Positions 33,491 through 43,425 of a DNA stretch of 64,000 nt are shown here, in pieces. How positions within the stretch are numbered: position 1 is the first letter of the stretch; every line of letters begins with the position of its first letter. The position numbers were made by a program, and so were the translations under genes. The DNA lies in NCBI GenBank assembly GCA_009667805.1, contig RXON01001467.1, forward strand, positions 53,554-117,553, read 5' to 3'. This DNA is from Leptobrachium leishanense. Taxonomy: Eukaryota; Chordata; Amphibia; Anura; Megophryidae. The notes beneath the pieces were generated by a model that was given only the letters and a program-made list of their open reading frames with translations, was not told where the DNA came from and did no database searches.

Positions 33491-33643
33491 TTTACAGAGA
33501 AAAGGAAGGATCCTGCCCGATCCCGGTAACGCGGTGCGCCCCCCCGCCTCCCCCTCCATTATGTAAGAGCGACAGCGACTGTAAAGGGAAACAGAAGTGC
33601 TGCACCCCACTCTGTCACCAGGAGTGTATAGACCCTGTGAAAG
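33491..33643 (+). CDS. WAP (four-disulfide core) domain exon of a secreted protein gene
   Basis: The exon is bounded by a pyrimidine-poor but usable acceptor (TTATTTACAG, ending 33490) and the strong donor AAG|GTAACG at 33644. It is 153 nt (51 codons) and both boundaries are phase 1, the standard arrangement for shuffled WAP exons. The encoded domain has eight cysteines in WAP order: SCPIP, TRC, LCKSD, SDCKG, KCC, PLC and QEC. A run of six prolines lies between cysteines 2 and 3. WAP domains fold as small disulfide-bonded units in secreted protease inhibitors and antimicrobial proteins; the specific target here is unknown. No signal-peptide exon or second WAP exon was recognised within the window, so the gene must extend beyond it or span long introns. 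Confidence 0.86.
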
Positions 33644-34640
33644 GTAACGTGCTGCCAGTCTGCCCGGGACTCAGAGATCAGAGGATCGGGCACATTTAAC
33701 CCCTTCACTGCAGCTATTTTTAAGTCTCAATTTCCATCATGTCCACATTACACAGAGGTTCAAGCACAGCCTAAAGCTAAGCGTGTTTTATATTTTCTTT
33801 CCTCTCTGTGCTGCACATAATAACTTCTTTTAATTCTGCTCATGGATGGTTCCTGTCTGTCTCCCAGACTCTGCTCCCGCGTCACACTCCTGTCTTTTGC
33901 TGGGAGCCCCGCGTGGCCTCGAGGAATATTCTGATTTTATGATGGAGTCAGGGCGCCGCCTGGTGGTGAAATAACAGATCCCTGTTTTCTGTGGATACGT
34001 TGAGCAAAAGTACAATCTTAACGCTAGTGTTCAGCTGTGAGAGGGTTAAGTGGTCCTAGCACAGGACCCCTATATTACAATCCAAACGCTAATGGGTTAA
34101 AAAACCTTGTTTGCGCCAGTTTACTGTACCTTGCGCTTCCTATTCTTAAAATGTGGAGGGAAAAGAGTTAATAGCGTTAGGATTACAAAGTCCTAACGCT
34201 AATTACGCCCCGCTGCGGTTACTGAAAAGTTACTCACAGCCAGGAGCTGGTGCTAAATGATACGGCTTCTGCAGAATCCATTACCACCAGCTGGAACCCC
34301 CCAAAAAAATCAGATTATCAAGGAAGCAGATTCTTTATTTGTTTTCCCCCTATGTTTTTACTTAAAATGGATCAGTCCACTCCCCCTGTCTAACCCTCAT
34401 AGTTAGTTTGATCCGGCCCCATTTCCTGCTTCTGCAATCTGCCAATAAACAATTTAACCATAGATGCAGTGAGCAAGCTTCTGTCAGTACAGGGAGATTG
34501 CATCCTGTTTTACCATCCTCCCATAACAAAACACACCAAGAGAAGCCCTCTCTTCATAAAGACATCTTTTATTTATTGGTAGTTTCCCAATAAAGTGAAG
34601 AAAATAAAAACGGACTTTGTGCTTTCAAAAGGAGGATGAG
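33644..34640. other. No gene recognised; short inverted repeats
   Basis: Likely intron or intergenic sequence after the WAP exon. It includes a 12-bp stem AGCGTTAGGATT...AGTCCTAACGCT near 34172-34200 and a second ACGCTAAT motif nearby, the kind of structure left by a small inverted-repeat element. The short open frames show no family. Confidence 0.4.
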
Positions 34641-34650
34641 TTAAGCTATG

Positions 34651-35540
34651 TGTGACGAACCCCTAATGTTCGTCTGTCCTGCTCTCCAGACACCCCTTTA
34701 CTTAGATTGGCCCGACTGTTGAGTTGCTCAAAACTCAGTGCCTCAAGCAGCCTGATCTCTTGCTTCTGACCTGCAGGATCAGATCCACTGCTGGAAGTCG
34801 TTTTTCAGATGCGTTGAGCTGTCTTGTGCCGTTTGGTTGAGATCCAATGCTGGAAGCCGCACTTACGATTCAATCCTTCGACTCAATGTATCGGATTCGA
34901 TATCCCGTTCTGCTCCTGCCGGCCCGATGTGCTGTTCCTTCAGATGAGTTTCCAGATGGCCGCTCAGTGTCTGCTGGATAGGATGATTGTGGGTACCTTG
35001 AATGAGACACCAGGCAAGCTGTATGTTCAAACAGGATCAACTGATTTATTGGGGCAATCCCAAAGGTATTAATGCACAGATAGCCCAAATAACCTTTCAA
35101 ACTTCCCGCCCACCCAACAGCTCTCATTGGTTAGTTTCAAGTCTACTGCAGGCTTCACTCTGGTCCTCCTCAGGCTCAACGTGAGTGTCAGGTTTATGTA
35201 GATGAGTGAGTTTGTCTGGCTTGAAATGGCTGGCAGAATAGTCCTCTCAGCAACAGATAACGAGGGTTTAGCACACAAACTCACAATCCGTGATCACACA
35301 GTAATTTACATAAACCATTGTCCCAATAAATCAGATTGGGACAGTGTTTGCCTGAGATGAGGGTATATTCACAACTCCTCAAACATGCAGCAGCAATGGA
35401 CAATAGCATTCTTGCATAATCACACATTCAACATAAACAATCTGCACAAAATAAAGGCCTGCACCTCCAAAACACATCTCCAAGTTCACATTAAAACATT
35501 GTGCCTTTAAGCAGGTGTGCGCCATGTCAGGCCCGTGACA
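34651..35540 (-). mobile_element. Probable solo LTR
   Basis: Starts TGTGACG and ends CGTGACA, flanked by CTATG (34646-34650) and CTATC (35541-35545), a 4- or 5-bp duplication with one possible mismatch. The right half (ATAATCACACATTC and ACCTCCAAAACACATCTC) is related to 49365-49500. No coding region. Orientation is tentative. Confidence 0.6.
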
Positions 35541-36200
35541 CTATCTGACTTCAATCATATCCTGCACGTGACATTCACTTCTTGCATGTGACCCTGGGGT
35601 TCCAGAATACAGATGCTCACTTCTCATCTCAAGGCGAGAACGGCAGCACGATCCATGGCTTCTGCCTCCTCGATCACTCCACCGACCTGCATGATCTCAC
35701 AAGAATGAGATCCTCCAGGTTATGTGACCCGGTAGCACCTGACTCAGTGGAGTCCTATGGACTCCAGGAGGGGATACCAAGTTGCAGTGTCGCGTTAGCG
35801 ATGTCTTGAGTATCCCAGACCATAGTGCTGCATTATGGGGCAGGATGCTGAATCGGCGTCTCCCCGGGAATATTGCATTAAAACCGGGACGGTAAGGGAA
35901 CACCTGCAGGCGCACATTATCCACATTATTGTCCCCGTTTTAGTGGGCATTATGTAATAATGCTGCTCGTTATTTGTGGATATCTGGCACCAGATTCCGA
36001 TAATCTAAATCAGTCATTAGATGAAAATTCAGTCGCATTATCGACACGCCCACTCACTGTTATTGGCTCAAGGTTCAATAAACAGGTAATAGATAATAAA
36101 TACCTTATTATAAAACGGCACTTTCTGAAGGAGATTATTTAATAGATTAGATTCTAATCATTTTATGTGCACAGTGCAAATTTATATAACTGATCCAAAG
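35541..36200. other. No gene recognised
   Basis: Mixed-composition sequence without long open frames, splice-bounded exon candidates I can support, or recognisable repeats. The stretch near 36040-36160 is A/T-rich with GATAATAAATA-type runs. Confidence 0.3.
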
Positions 36201-36202
36201 TC

Positions 36203-36400
36203 GGTCACTGCCCTCCCCCTCCTACACTTTTATTCATGTCTGAGGAGCAGCCGGTCAATGCCCTCCCCCTCCCACACGTTTATTCATGTCTGAGGAGCAG
36301 CCGGTCACTGCCCTCCCCCTACCACACGTTTATTCATGTCTGAGGAGCAGCCGGTCACTGCCCTCCCCCTCCTACACTTTTATTCGTGTCAGAGCTCCAC
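36203..36400. repeat. ~50-bp tandem repeat, four copies
   Basis: The unit runs CGGTCACTGCCCTCCCCCTC, then CACACGTTTATTCATG and TCTGAGGAGCAGC, at about 36203, 36251, 36302 and 36353. A 61-codon open frame follows at 36433 (SFRKWKVIQSETADRRREIL); it has no family I recognise and is not called as a gene. Confidence 0.85.
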
Positions 36401-36624
36401 TTCAGCAGGAGGACAGACTAGGAGAGGAGAGGATGAGCTTTAGGAAATGGAAAGTCATCCAGTCGGAGACAGCAGATAGGAGGAGAGAGATCCTGGGAGA
36501 GGAGGGAGATCTGGGTGTCGTCACCATGGAGGAGATACTGGAATCCATTAGGGCTAAAACAACTAATCATTTAATTAATCATTTAATCAATAATGAGTTG
36601 TCAACTATTTTTATTATGGATTAA

Positions 36625-37360
36625 TGGGTTCTTTGATTAATGGGTCTGTGTATAGCGCACTCTGTAGAGTCTGATGGATTTAAACATTAATCTCAGACTT
36701 TGCTTTGAATCTGATTGGAGAAGACGCGGTGCTGCTTTACTCTGTCATTTAGTTCTAGGGTTATGCTGGACGTCACCAGTTTGATTTTATTCAGTTTACA
36801 CCAGTAGTAGAACTATAGCACAAACCTTGAGATACTGGGTGGAGGAGCAGTACCGCTGGTGTTTTATCCTTACTTAGAGCTGGAGTTCTGTGCCACCACC
36901 CCACCCTTCCTCTCCACTGTCCAGAGCTACCATCACTCCATTTGCTCCTGGTCCCTTCCCTGCAAACTCCCTCCCAAACTAAGGTCCAGTCTCTTGCCCA
37001 AACTCACTCCCTCTCATCTCAGTCCCTCGACCTACTCGGTTTGTTCGTGAAATCATTTTAAAAGGGATACCCTATGCACCCTGACCACTTTAGCTTATTA
37101 ACATAGTCAGGCTGCGTGGAGTGACCCCACCTTCTCACTCTACTTTGCGTGCTGACATCATCATGTCTATTGGACCGCTCCTAGCAGTGATCGTTCATGG
37201 AAAAAGCAGACATGAGCTTGAGTTGCGTCGCAGAATCCATTACTCTGACCAGGCACGCGTGTACCTTCTGTGTGAAAATTACACAAGATACATCATTTGC
37301 GTATACACGTACAAACGTTACAATTAAAATAGGCAAAACTATTTATTTTTAAATTTTTAT
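36625..37360. other. No gene recognised
   Basis: Unremarkable sequence between the tandem repeat and LINE fragments. No open frame here resembles a known family. Confidence 0.3.
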
Positions 37361-37500
37361 TCTCCAATGAATCAATGAATTGAAAATGATCAGTAGTTGC
37401 AGCCGTAGAATCCATAGGAAGAGACGTTAGATCATGGGGAGAGTTGTTATAGATGAAGAGTAGGGGACCCAGAACAGAGCTTCAAGGTACCTCAACTGAG
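37360..37500 (-). pseudogene. Degenerate LINE reverse transcriptase fragment
   Basis: On the minus strand, translation near 37490-37430 gives a damaged version of the RT motif around SVLGPLLFIYNN, similar to SILGPLLFTIFINDLP in the neighbouring LINE and SVLGPILFNIFI in the CR1 copy. Frame breaks are frequent. It is a short relic. Confidence 0.5.
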
Positions 37501-37971
37501 AGGAACTGCGGGTGAAGAGGCACAGTGAAGGAGACACTGAAAGATCAGCAATGTGGAGGTGAGGAGAAAGCCCACCCTAGCACCCTCCCAACCTGTGAGT
37601 CACGCGTCCCCTCCCATGGGTGTCGGCTTCCTTACCCCTTCTTTCACCGACTCCCCCCCCCCACCATCCTCAGAAACCGCAGCAGGTTTGTGCACAAGGG
37701 CAGGAATCAACCCTTTAAATTCCCACTTCTTCACATTCCTGTGGCCAAGGATGCTGCAGGTTTTTTGTCTTGACCTGGGTTGTCATGCTCTGGGGGGGCT
37801 TAGCCTTACCTCATGTGCTCTTGTTTTTTTCTGTGCTCCGGGGTATGTGTGCATGACAACTCCGGGCTACGGCTTCTGGAGTCTCTGAAGTTTTTTAATT
37901 GCTGATGATTGTCGTTGGCAAAGAGCGAGATTCCCAACCCGAGTCAGTATGAGCTTTCAATTTAGTTATAA

Positions 37972-39545
37972 AGGATTTTACCAGGAAGGATACATTGAGA
38001 TTTCTCTCATTTTCAAGTATGTCCTGGGTTCAAGAACATTGAAGTGTTACAGTTACAGAAATACAAAGTAATACAATGCAAGATATTAAAAAACAACACA
38101 AATATACAGATTAACAGAAAAAAAATATGTAGGAAATATAGTCACTAGGTTACATGTTTACAGGTGCATTCTGTATTGAGGTATGTTAGTAAGGAGCTTT
38201 TGAGTGACTTAAGACTGGGGGAAGATTTGATGGTGTCTGGGAGGTTATTCCATAATTGCGGTGCTCTGTAGGAAAATGAGGACCGAGCCGCTGTCTTTTT
38301 GTATTGTGGTATTGCAAGTAAGGTGCTGGTCCTGGATCGGAGGTTATAGGATGAGGGAGCTGCTTGGGGAAGCAGTCTATTCAGGTAGGGTGGCAGCTTC
38401 CCAGAGATGCTCTTAGACACCAGGCTGGAAAGGTGAAGGGTGCGTTTAGACTCCAGCGATGGCCAGTTTAGCTCTTTTAACATGTCACAATGGTGGGTGA
38501 TGTAGTTACATTGTAATGAAAAGCGGCAGAAGGAGTTATACAATGTAGTAAGTTTCTGAAGGTGTGTTTGCGGGGCCGCTGCATACATCTCCGTAATCAA
38601 TAGCCGGCATAAGCCTTTGTTGTACAATCTGCTTTCTTACCGCGGGCCTCAGGCAGGATTTGTTTCTGTACAGGGCACCTAGTTTGGGGTAAAGTTTAGA
38701 TGAGAGTTTTTCGATGTGGGGGCCAAAGGATAGATTAGGGTCTAACCACATACCTAGGTATTTGAGAGAAGTGACTGTGGTCAGCGTGCCATTTGATTTT
38801 ATCCCAACACATAGATGGGGTGTTTGCAATTTGTGTAGTTTAGGTTTTGTTCCAAAGAGCATCGTTACAGTTTTGTCAGTATTTAAAAAAAAGTTTGTTG
38901 TGCTTGATCCACTTTTCTACCTCTGTGAATTGTTCTTGCAGCACGGCCTCCAGCTGTGGGAGATCTGGTTTGCTGGTATAGGATTACAGTGTCGTCTGCG
39001 TACATATGTACAGTTGAGGCTTTGCAGACGTTGGGCAGATCATTTATGAATATTGTGAATAGCAGGGGGCCTAGTATTGAGCCTTGGGGTACACCGCAAG
39101 TGACTGGGAGCGGGAGGGAGGAGTTGCCAGAAATTGACACATATTGTGATTGGTCGGATACATATGATTGAAACCAGGTTAGCGTGTGATCACCAATGCC
39201 AGAGTTTTTAAGTTTATCTAACAAGATGCCATGGTCTACTGTGTCAAAGGCCTTGGCAAAATCAAGGAAGATGGCTCCAGTTAGGTTTCCTTGTTCCATC
39301 CCAGCTTGGATATCATTGCAGACTTTTAAAAGGGCGGTTGTAGTTGAGTGATTTGGACGAAAGCCTGATTGATCCGGGGTTAAGTAGTTCCAATATTGAT
39401 AGTAATCATGTAATTGTGTGTAGACACATTTTTCCAAGATTTTTGACACTACAGGGAGCAACGATATTGGATGGTAGTTGGATACCAAAGTACTGTCACC
39501 ACTTTTATGGATAGGTACCACTCTTGCACTCGTGCCACGGAACAA
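37972..39545 (-). mobile_element. 5'-truncated L2-type LINE
   Basis: The 3' tail at 37972-38040 (AGGAAGGATACATTGAGATT and onward) lies downstream of a reverse transcriptase gene on the minus strand. The same tail is found alone at 1600-1680 and as the 3' end of the SINE at 39996-40205. Endonuclease and the start of the RT are missing. The L2/CR1-related placement rests on the RT motifs and C-terminal domain. Confidence 0.85.
38145..39545 (-). pseudogene. L2-type LINE reverse transcriptase, three frames
   Basis: The first frame (39545-38883) starts inside the RT with VVPIHKSGDSTLVSNYHPIS, then DFAKAFDTVDHGILL, TCGVPQGSILGPLLF and the catalytic MYADDTVIL. Frame changes near 38880 and 38620 separate the thumb and C-terminal parts (LKYLGMWLDPNLSF; AVRKQIVQQRLMPAIDYGD; SFSYRAPQLWNNLPDTIKS). 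That last signature is characteristic of the L2/CR1 C-terminus. The enzyme would reverse-transcribe LINE RNA at a nicked target; this copy is broken and lacks its endonuclease. Confidence 0.86.
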
Positions 39546-39680
39546 GGTTTATGTGTCCCCGGCAGCACAACCTGTGTGAATCAACACACCAAGGCTCCTA
39601 ACACTCATTGCCATGTGTGACAGGATTTACTGCCTCTGAAAGAATGTCACACTGACCCCGGACAAGCCAGCAGAGGGCAC

Positions 39681-40442
39681 TGTGATGTGCGTCACTTTGG
39701 ACTTGCAGTACATGGGCCTAGAAATGTATTTGGGAGGTGCGAGCCTGATGTTTAATATTGTTTTCCTGCTCTTTCCTTCGTTAAAGTCACCCTGTATCTA
39801 GAATTATAGATGCTGGGTGATTGTATAGTGTAGATCTTTGTATTAGTACCTGCTCTCTCTATTGTGTAAATTCTCTCTATAAGAAATTCCTTTTGTTTTA
39901 CCTGCCTTCTCCCTCCCCCTTCTCCTCTTAGGAAATTCCATTGTCCATTGTTTGAATGTCCTGTGCAGCTATCTATTTGATTGTATGGAAATAGGGTTGT
40001 TTTTTTTTGAGAAAGGATTTTACCAGGAAGGATACATTGAGATTTCTCTCGTTTTCAAGTATGTCCTTAGTGGCGAGTATGTACCGTTAGGTGTCTTGCC
40101 CATGGATACTAACTGGAGAGGACCTCTGGCCGGGATCAAACCCATGTCCCCACAGGCTCTCTCCACGCAGAGCAGTGATGTTACCTCTACTCCACCCAGC
40201 CGGTGGTTGACTGTATCTGTGATGTTATCTGTTGGGTGTAAGCATGAAGGGGGTTGTTCTTGCCTGTGTATCTGTCCTCTCTGTGTAATAATCAATCAGT
40301 CTCCATTTTGGGTTGGAAGAACAAGGATCTCCTTAGTGTTATAGCCTGAGTTTCACGGTGTTCTGGGCCAAAAGCGGTACTTCTGCAGAATACTGACTTC
40401 AAGGGGACCATTCTGCACGTGGATGGAAGCCCCCACGTTACA
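39681..40442 (+). repeat. 5' LTR of a non-autonomous LTR element, with inserted SINE
   Basis: Starts TGTGATGTGCGTCACTTTGG, identical to the start of the second LTR at 42050, and ends CA at 40442, directly before a primer site. A SINE at about 39996-40205 is inserted: the sequence on either side (AAATAGGGTTG and GGTGGTTGACTGTATC) is contiguous in the paralogous segment at 49770-49790. Without it the LTR is about 550 bp. Confidence 0.8.
39996..40205 (-). mobile_element. tRNA-derived SINE with an L2-type LINE tail
   Basis: Read on the minus strand, the head has a B-box-like GGGTTTGATCCCGGCC (40128-40143) and an A-box-like GTGGAGTAGAGGTAAC (about 40178-40193), as in tRNA promoters for RNA polymerase III. 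The tail (TTGAAAACGAGAGAAATCTC, then ATGTATCCTTCCTGGTAAAA and an A run) is the same as the tail of the LINE at 37972. Sharing a 3' tail lets the LINE enzyme copy the SINE. The insertion lies within the LTR at 39681. Confidence 0.82.
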
Positions 40443-40443
40443 T

Positions 40444-40461
40444 TGGTGGCAGCTGGTGGGA
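40444..40461 (+). other. Primer binding site of the 39681 LTR element
   Basis: TGGTGGCAGCTGGTGGGA begins one base after the LTR end. Its complement ends in CCA and resembles the 3' end of a leucine tRNA. This fixes the plus-strand orientation of the element. Confidence 0.75.
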
Positions 40462-40564
40462 TGCTTCCTACAGTCTAAGGACATCCAAACCATCACCGGG
40501 ATTTGATATCCAGATGGCACAGCAGAAGATGGCAGCAGTGACAGGAGCAGCATACTGAGAGAGG

Positions 40565-41089
40565 TTGCGAGAGGTACAGGCAAACCATCGTGGACCTATA
40601 ACAGAGGAGACTCAGCTGAACTGGGCTGATACTGCACGTTGGCTACTCCGGCATGATGCGCTGGACAGAGATCAGCGCTGCCATAAGAAGATCCTCCCCT
40701 CATCCCAAGAAAGATACCTGAAAAGAATAGAAGTGTGTGAGGCGTTGGTGGATAAGCAACACAACCAGAATTGGCTGACTGACCTGGCTTGTCTGGTGTA
40801 TGAAGAGACACGGCTGGAGGAGAGCTACGAAGTCAACCAATGGTATGCAGCCCAGATCAGAACTGAGAGCGTGGACAATAAAAGCCCGACAGAAGGCTTT
40901 GGCTATGGTGGCCTGGGCCTGTTATTCGAGAAAATGTCCAGAGACCCAGATTTCAGAGATGACACGGAGTGGAGATGGGAAGAGATAGCAGAGTACAGAG
41001 AAAACCTGCTAAACCTCCCTGACGAGTGGTGGTTACATGATGACTTTGAGTCGTTGGTCAGCAAGGATTGGAAGCTGGAGAAATCTTAA
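40565..41089 (+). CDS. Gag-like protein of the LTR element, uncertain
   Basis: A 174-codon open frame rich in Glu, Asp, Arg and Trp, lying about 100 bp after the primer site where gag is expected. Visible features are several Trp-containing acidic segments (DDTEWRWEEIAEYREN, PDEWWLHDDFESLV) and no zinc knuckle. I do not recognise a family; position alone suggests a Gag-like product. A further unassigned frame follows at 41190-41464. Neither protease nor polymerase is present before the polypurine tract, so the element depended on others for copying. Confidence 0.5.
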   Translation: MREVQANHRGPITEETQLNWADTARWLLRHDALDRDQRCHKKILPSSQERYLKRIEVCEALVDKQHNQNWLTDLACLVYEETRLEESYEVNQWYAAQIRTESVDNKSPTEGFGYGGLGLLFEKMSRDPDFRDDTEWRWEEIAEYRENLLNLPDEWWLHDDFESLVSKDWKLEKS

Positions 41090-42033
41090 AAACAACTGCT
41101 AGACCTCGGTCAGCAGGTAAGCCATGTTCACCACGAGAAGCTCTGCACAGAGAAGCAGATAGTCCAGAATGCCTCCAAACTTCGGGCAGCAGAGGATTTT
41201 TGCCCTACAATGGTGGATGGGACTCTGGTCTCCACCCATGCGACCCAGATGGACGTTTGTGCACTGTCAAGGGAGGAATTCCTTGCGACAGTGTGCGAGA
41301 CTAAATACCCCACTAGCAATTTACTGGGATGCGTGGCAGATGGTCCCCAGTGTGCTCCCAGCCAAGGAGGGCTGGGGGAGCTTGAAGGCCCTCATTTTTC
41401 TGGGCCAGCTATAGACTCTGGAGTTGTTGAGGAGATTGGAACCTTTCCCACAACACTGTCATGAGGTGAGACAGTTGCCCCAGATCCCCAAGTTATGATG
41501 TCGCCAGATCCTGTGAGCAGGGAGGACAACTTACTGGAGTTGGTGATTCCCAAGGGAAAAACTGTTCCCCCCAGATGAAGGGCTGGCTGCAGAGCCTGGT
41601 ACGGCTGGCCCCTGCCCTCGGTTGGATGGCCCGGATCTCTGGGGAGAGAACAGCCCTCCACCACCAGCATTGCTCTACGCAGTCCCAGGTGAGGAGACAG
41701 CAACAGAGCAGAGTGCCAGTGTTCTCTGGAAGCAACCACAGGGGGATCATTACAATGCAGCTGTGGAGAGGGCTGTGGTTTCATTTTGTGTGCCCCCTGG
41801 ATGCTGGGCAGCTGGCTCAGATCCCTAACCCTTTCCTCATGAGACACCAGCCACCCCACAAACTCCCCAGCAGCAGCAACCTCCTACAGAAGATGCCGGG
41901 ATCGGCTGGGTGAGGGGCTTGTGCTCAGTTGTGACATTTATGGACATTTCTGTAGCAGTGAGATGAGAAAGACTTTAATGCTGACTAACCTGGAAATCAA
42001 TCCATTTTGGGTCTTCTCCCAGGTTGGTATCCT
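41090..42033 (+). other. Internal region of the LTR element, no recognised enzyme
   Basis: Several short frames without protease, RT, RNase H or integrase motifs. The region ends in the polypurine tract. Confidence 0.5.
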
Positions 42034-42034
42034 G

Positions 42035-42049
42035 CAGAGGGGGGAGATA
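42035..42049 (+). other. Polypurine tract of the 39681 LTR element
   Basis: GCAGAGGGGGGAGATA lies directly before the second LTR, as expected for the plus-strand primer in a plus-strand element. Confidence 0.8.
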
Positions 42050-42185
42050 TGTGATGTGCGTCACTTTGGACTCAAAGTACATGGGCCTAGAAATGTATTT
42101 GGGAGGTGCGAGCCTGATGTTTTATATTGTTTTCCTGCTCTTTCCTTTGTTAAAGTCACCCTGTATCTACAATTCTAGATGCAGG
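42050..42185 (+). repeat. 3' LTR, first part (split by insertion)
   Basis: Matches the first ~130 bp of the LTR at 39681 and stops at GATGCAGG, where a new element begins at 42186. The LTR resumes near 49556. Confidence 0.8.
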
Positions 42186-42705
42186 TGTCACGGAGCTGAC
42201 ATCGGGCACGCCTTAGCGAGCCACGGAACTCAAACTGGTCAAGTTTAAAGACCATTTTTTACTCTTTATCTTTTGGTTGTGCATATTGAATTGTATGGAC
42301 ATTTATATTATTGCTACATGTGGTTTTATTAGTGTGGTGTATTTTACAATGTATCCTTATTGTATGAATGTAGTTTCAAATGAAGAAAACTGTATGTATG
42401 TGTTTTTCCCCAGTCGCCATTTTGGCCAGCCCAGCATGGGTCCAAAGGACAAAGGACCTCATGGCCCCAAGATGGAGGATACAGCAAGATAGTTGATTGG
42501 AGGCTTTTCCAAGACCTCATCTGTCTAATCCCTGGACAATGGGGAAAATGAAAGAGACCTGATAGGGACCAGGAGGCTGGGAAAGGAGTCAATCAGGGCT
42601 GGTTGTGTGGACAGGGGAGTTGGTAATCCTTTGTGTGTGAATTGTATAAATGACCCTGTTCAAACCCTTAATAAAGCAGTTCAACTGAGATTTCTGTTTT
42701 AAAGC

Positions 42706-43412
42706 TGTCATGCTTCGGTATCGTAGGTTAGTTTGGAGTCCAGTATGCAGATATGTTAGATAGAGGAGAATGCAAGAGACGTAACCTGGAGAAGAATTGT
42801 GTCGGTTCAGGCGGAGTTCATTCGTTAACGAGAAGGGAAGCCAGGAGTCGGTAGCCGGGTGGTCAGTCAAAATCTAGCGCGGTACAAAGGGGTTAGGCTG
42901 GAGACTTGGTCGGGTGGAAGCAAGGGTTCGTTCAACAAGGGTTTCAGTGTTAATAATACGAGGAACTTGGGTAGCTTAGGGAGCTGACGACTGAGCGTCT
43001 TTCCTTTGCTGTTCTGAACCTTTATGGTGTGCAGGTAATGGGCTCCGCCCGTTTGTGGGAAGAGGCCCCTCCCCTGCCCCCCCTACCCACTGGGTCACCC
43101 CAGGCTCCATCCGGAACTCGCAGGGGCCACGCCCCGCAGGCGAGCCGGGAGACGCCGCCCCCCCGCCGAGAACCGCGAGTCCATAGCAGGACCCGGAAGG
43201 AGGACCGCGCCCCACGCCGCACCCGCGAGCGATGACCGCCACGCGAGGAGCCGATGGAAGGGAGCGGGAGGCAGCGGGGGGACCCCAGCGCTGGACCGAA
43301 AGGTCACCACAACCCGTGGCAAGGGAGCTCCCAATGCCCGACGTCCCCCTGTAAGGAAGATGCCGACGGCTGTCGTGACACCTCGGCCGCGCCGTGGGGG
43401 TAAGGCATGACA
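42706..43412 (-). repeat. 3' LTR of the chromovirus
   Basis: 707 bp. Differs from the 5' LTR by an extra AAGG-type 4-bp segment near 42930 and scattered single bases. Confidence 0.95.
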
Positions 43413-43425
43413 CAGCCCCCCCCAC
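43413..43425 (-). other. Polypurine tract of the chromovirus
   Basis: On the minus strand, TGTGGGGGGGGCTG-like purine sequence abuts the 3' LTR (plus strand CAGCCCCCCCCACA). It lies inside the open pol frame. Confidence 0.75.

Noticed and set aside
36286..36624. 112-codon frame starting in the 50-bp tandem repeat
   Set aside because: The first third is repeat-derived, and the remainder (KWKVIQSETADRRREI) matches nothing I recognise; no splice or promoter support.
39612..39680. Extension of the LTR start to the TGTGACAGG at 39616
   Set aside because: The second LTR begins matching only at TGTGATGTGCGTC (42050), directly after the polypurine tract, so 39681 is the better start.
42976..43410. 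LTR-internal frames (both LTRs of the chromovirus) as separate genes
   Set aside because: They are LTR sequence read in frame with pol or GC-rich shadows; no independent start or family.
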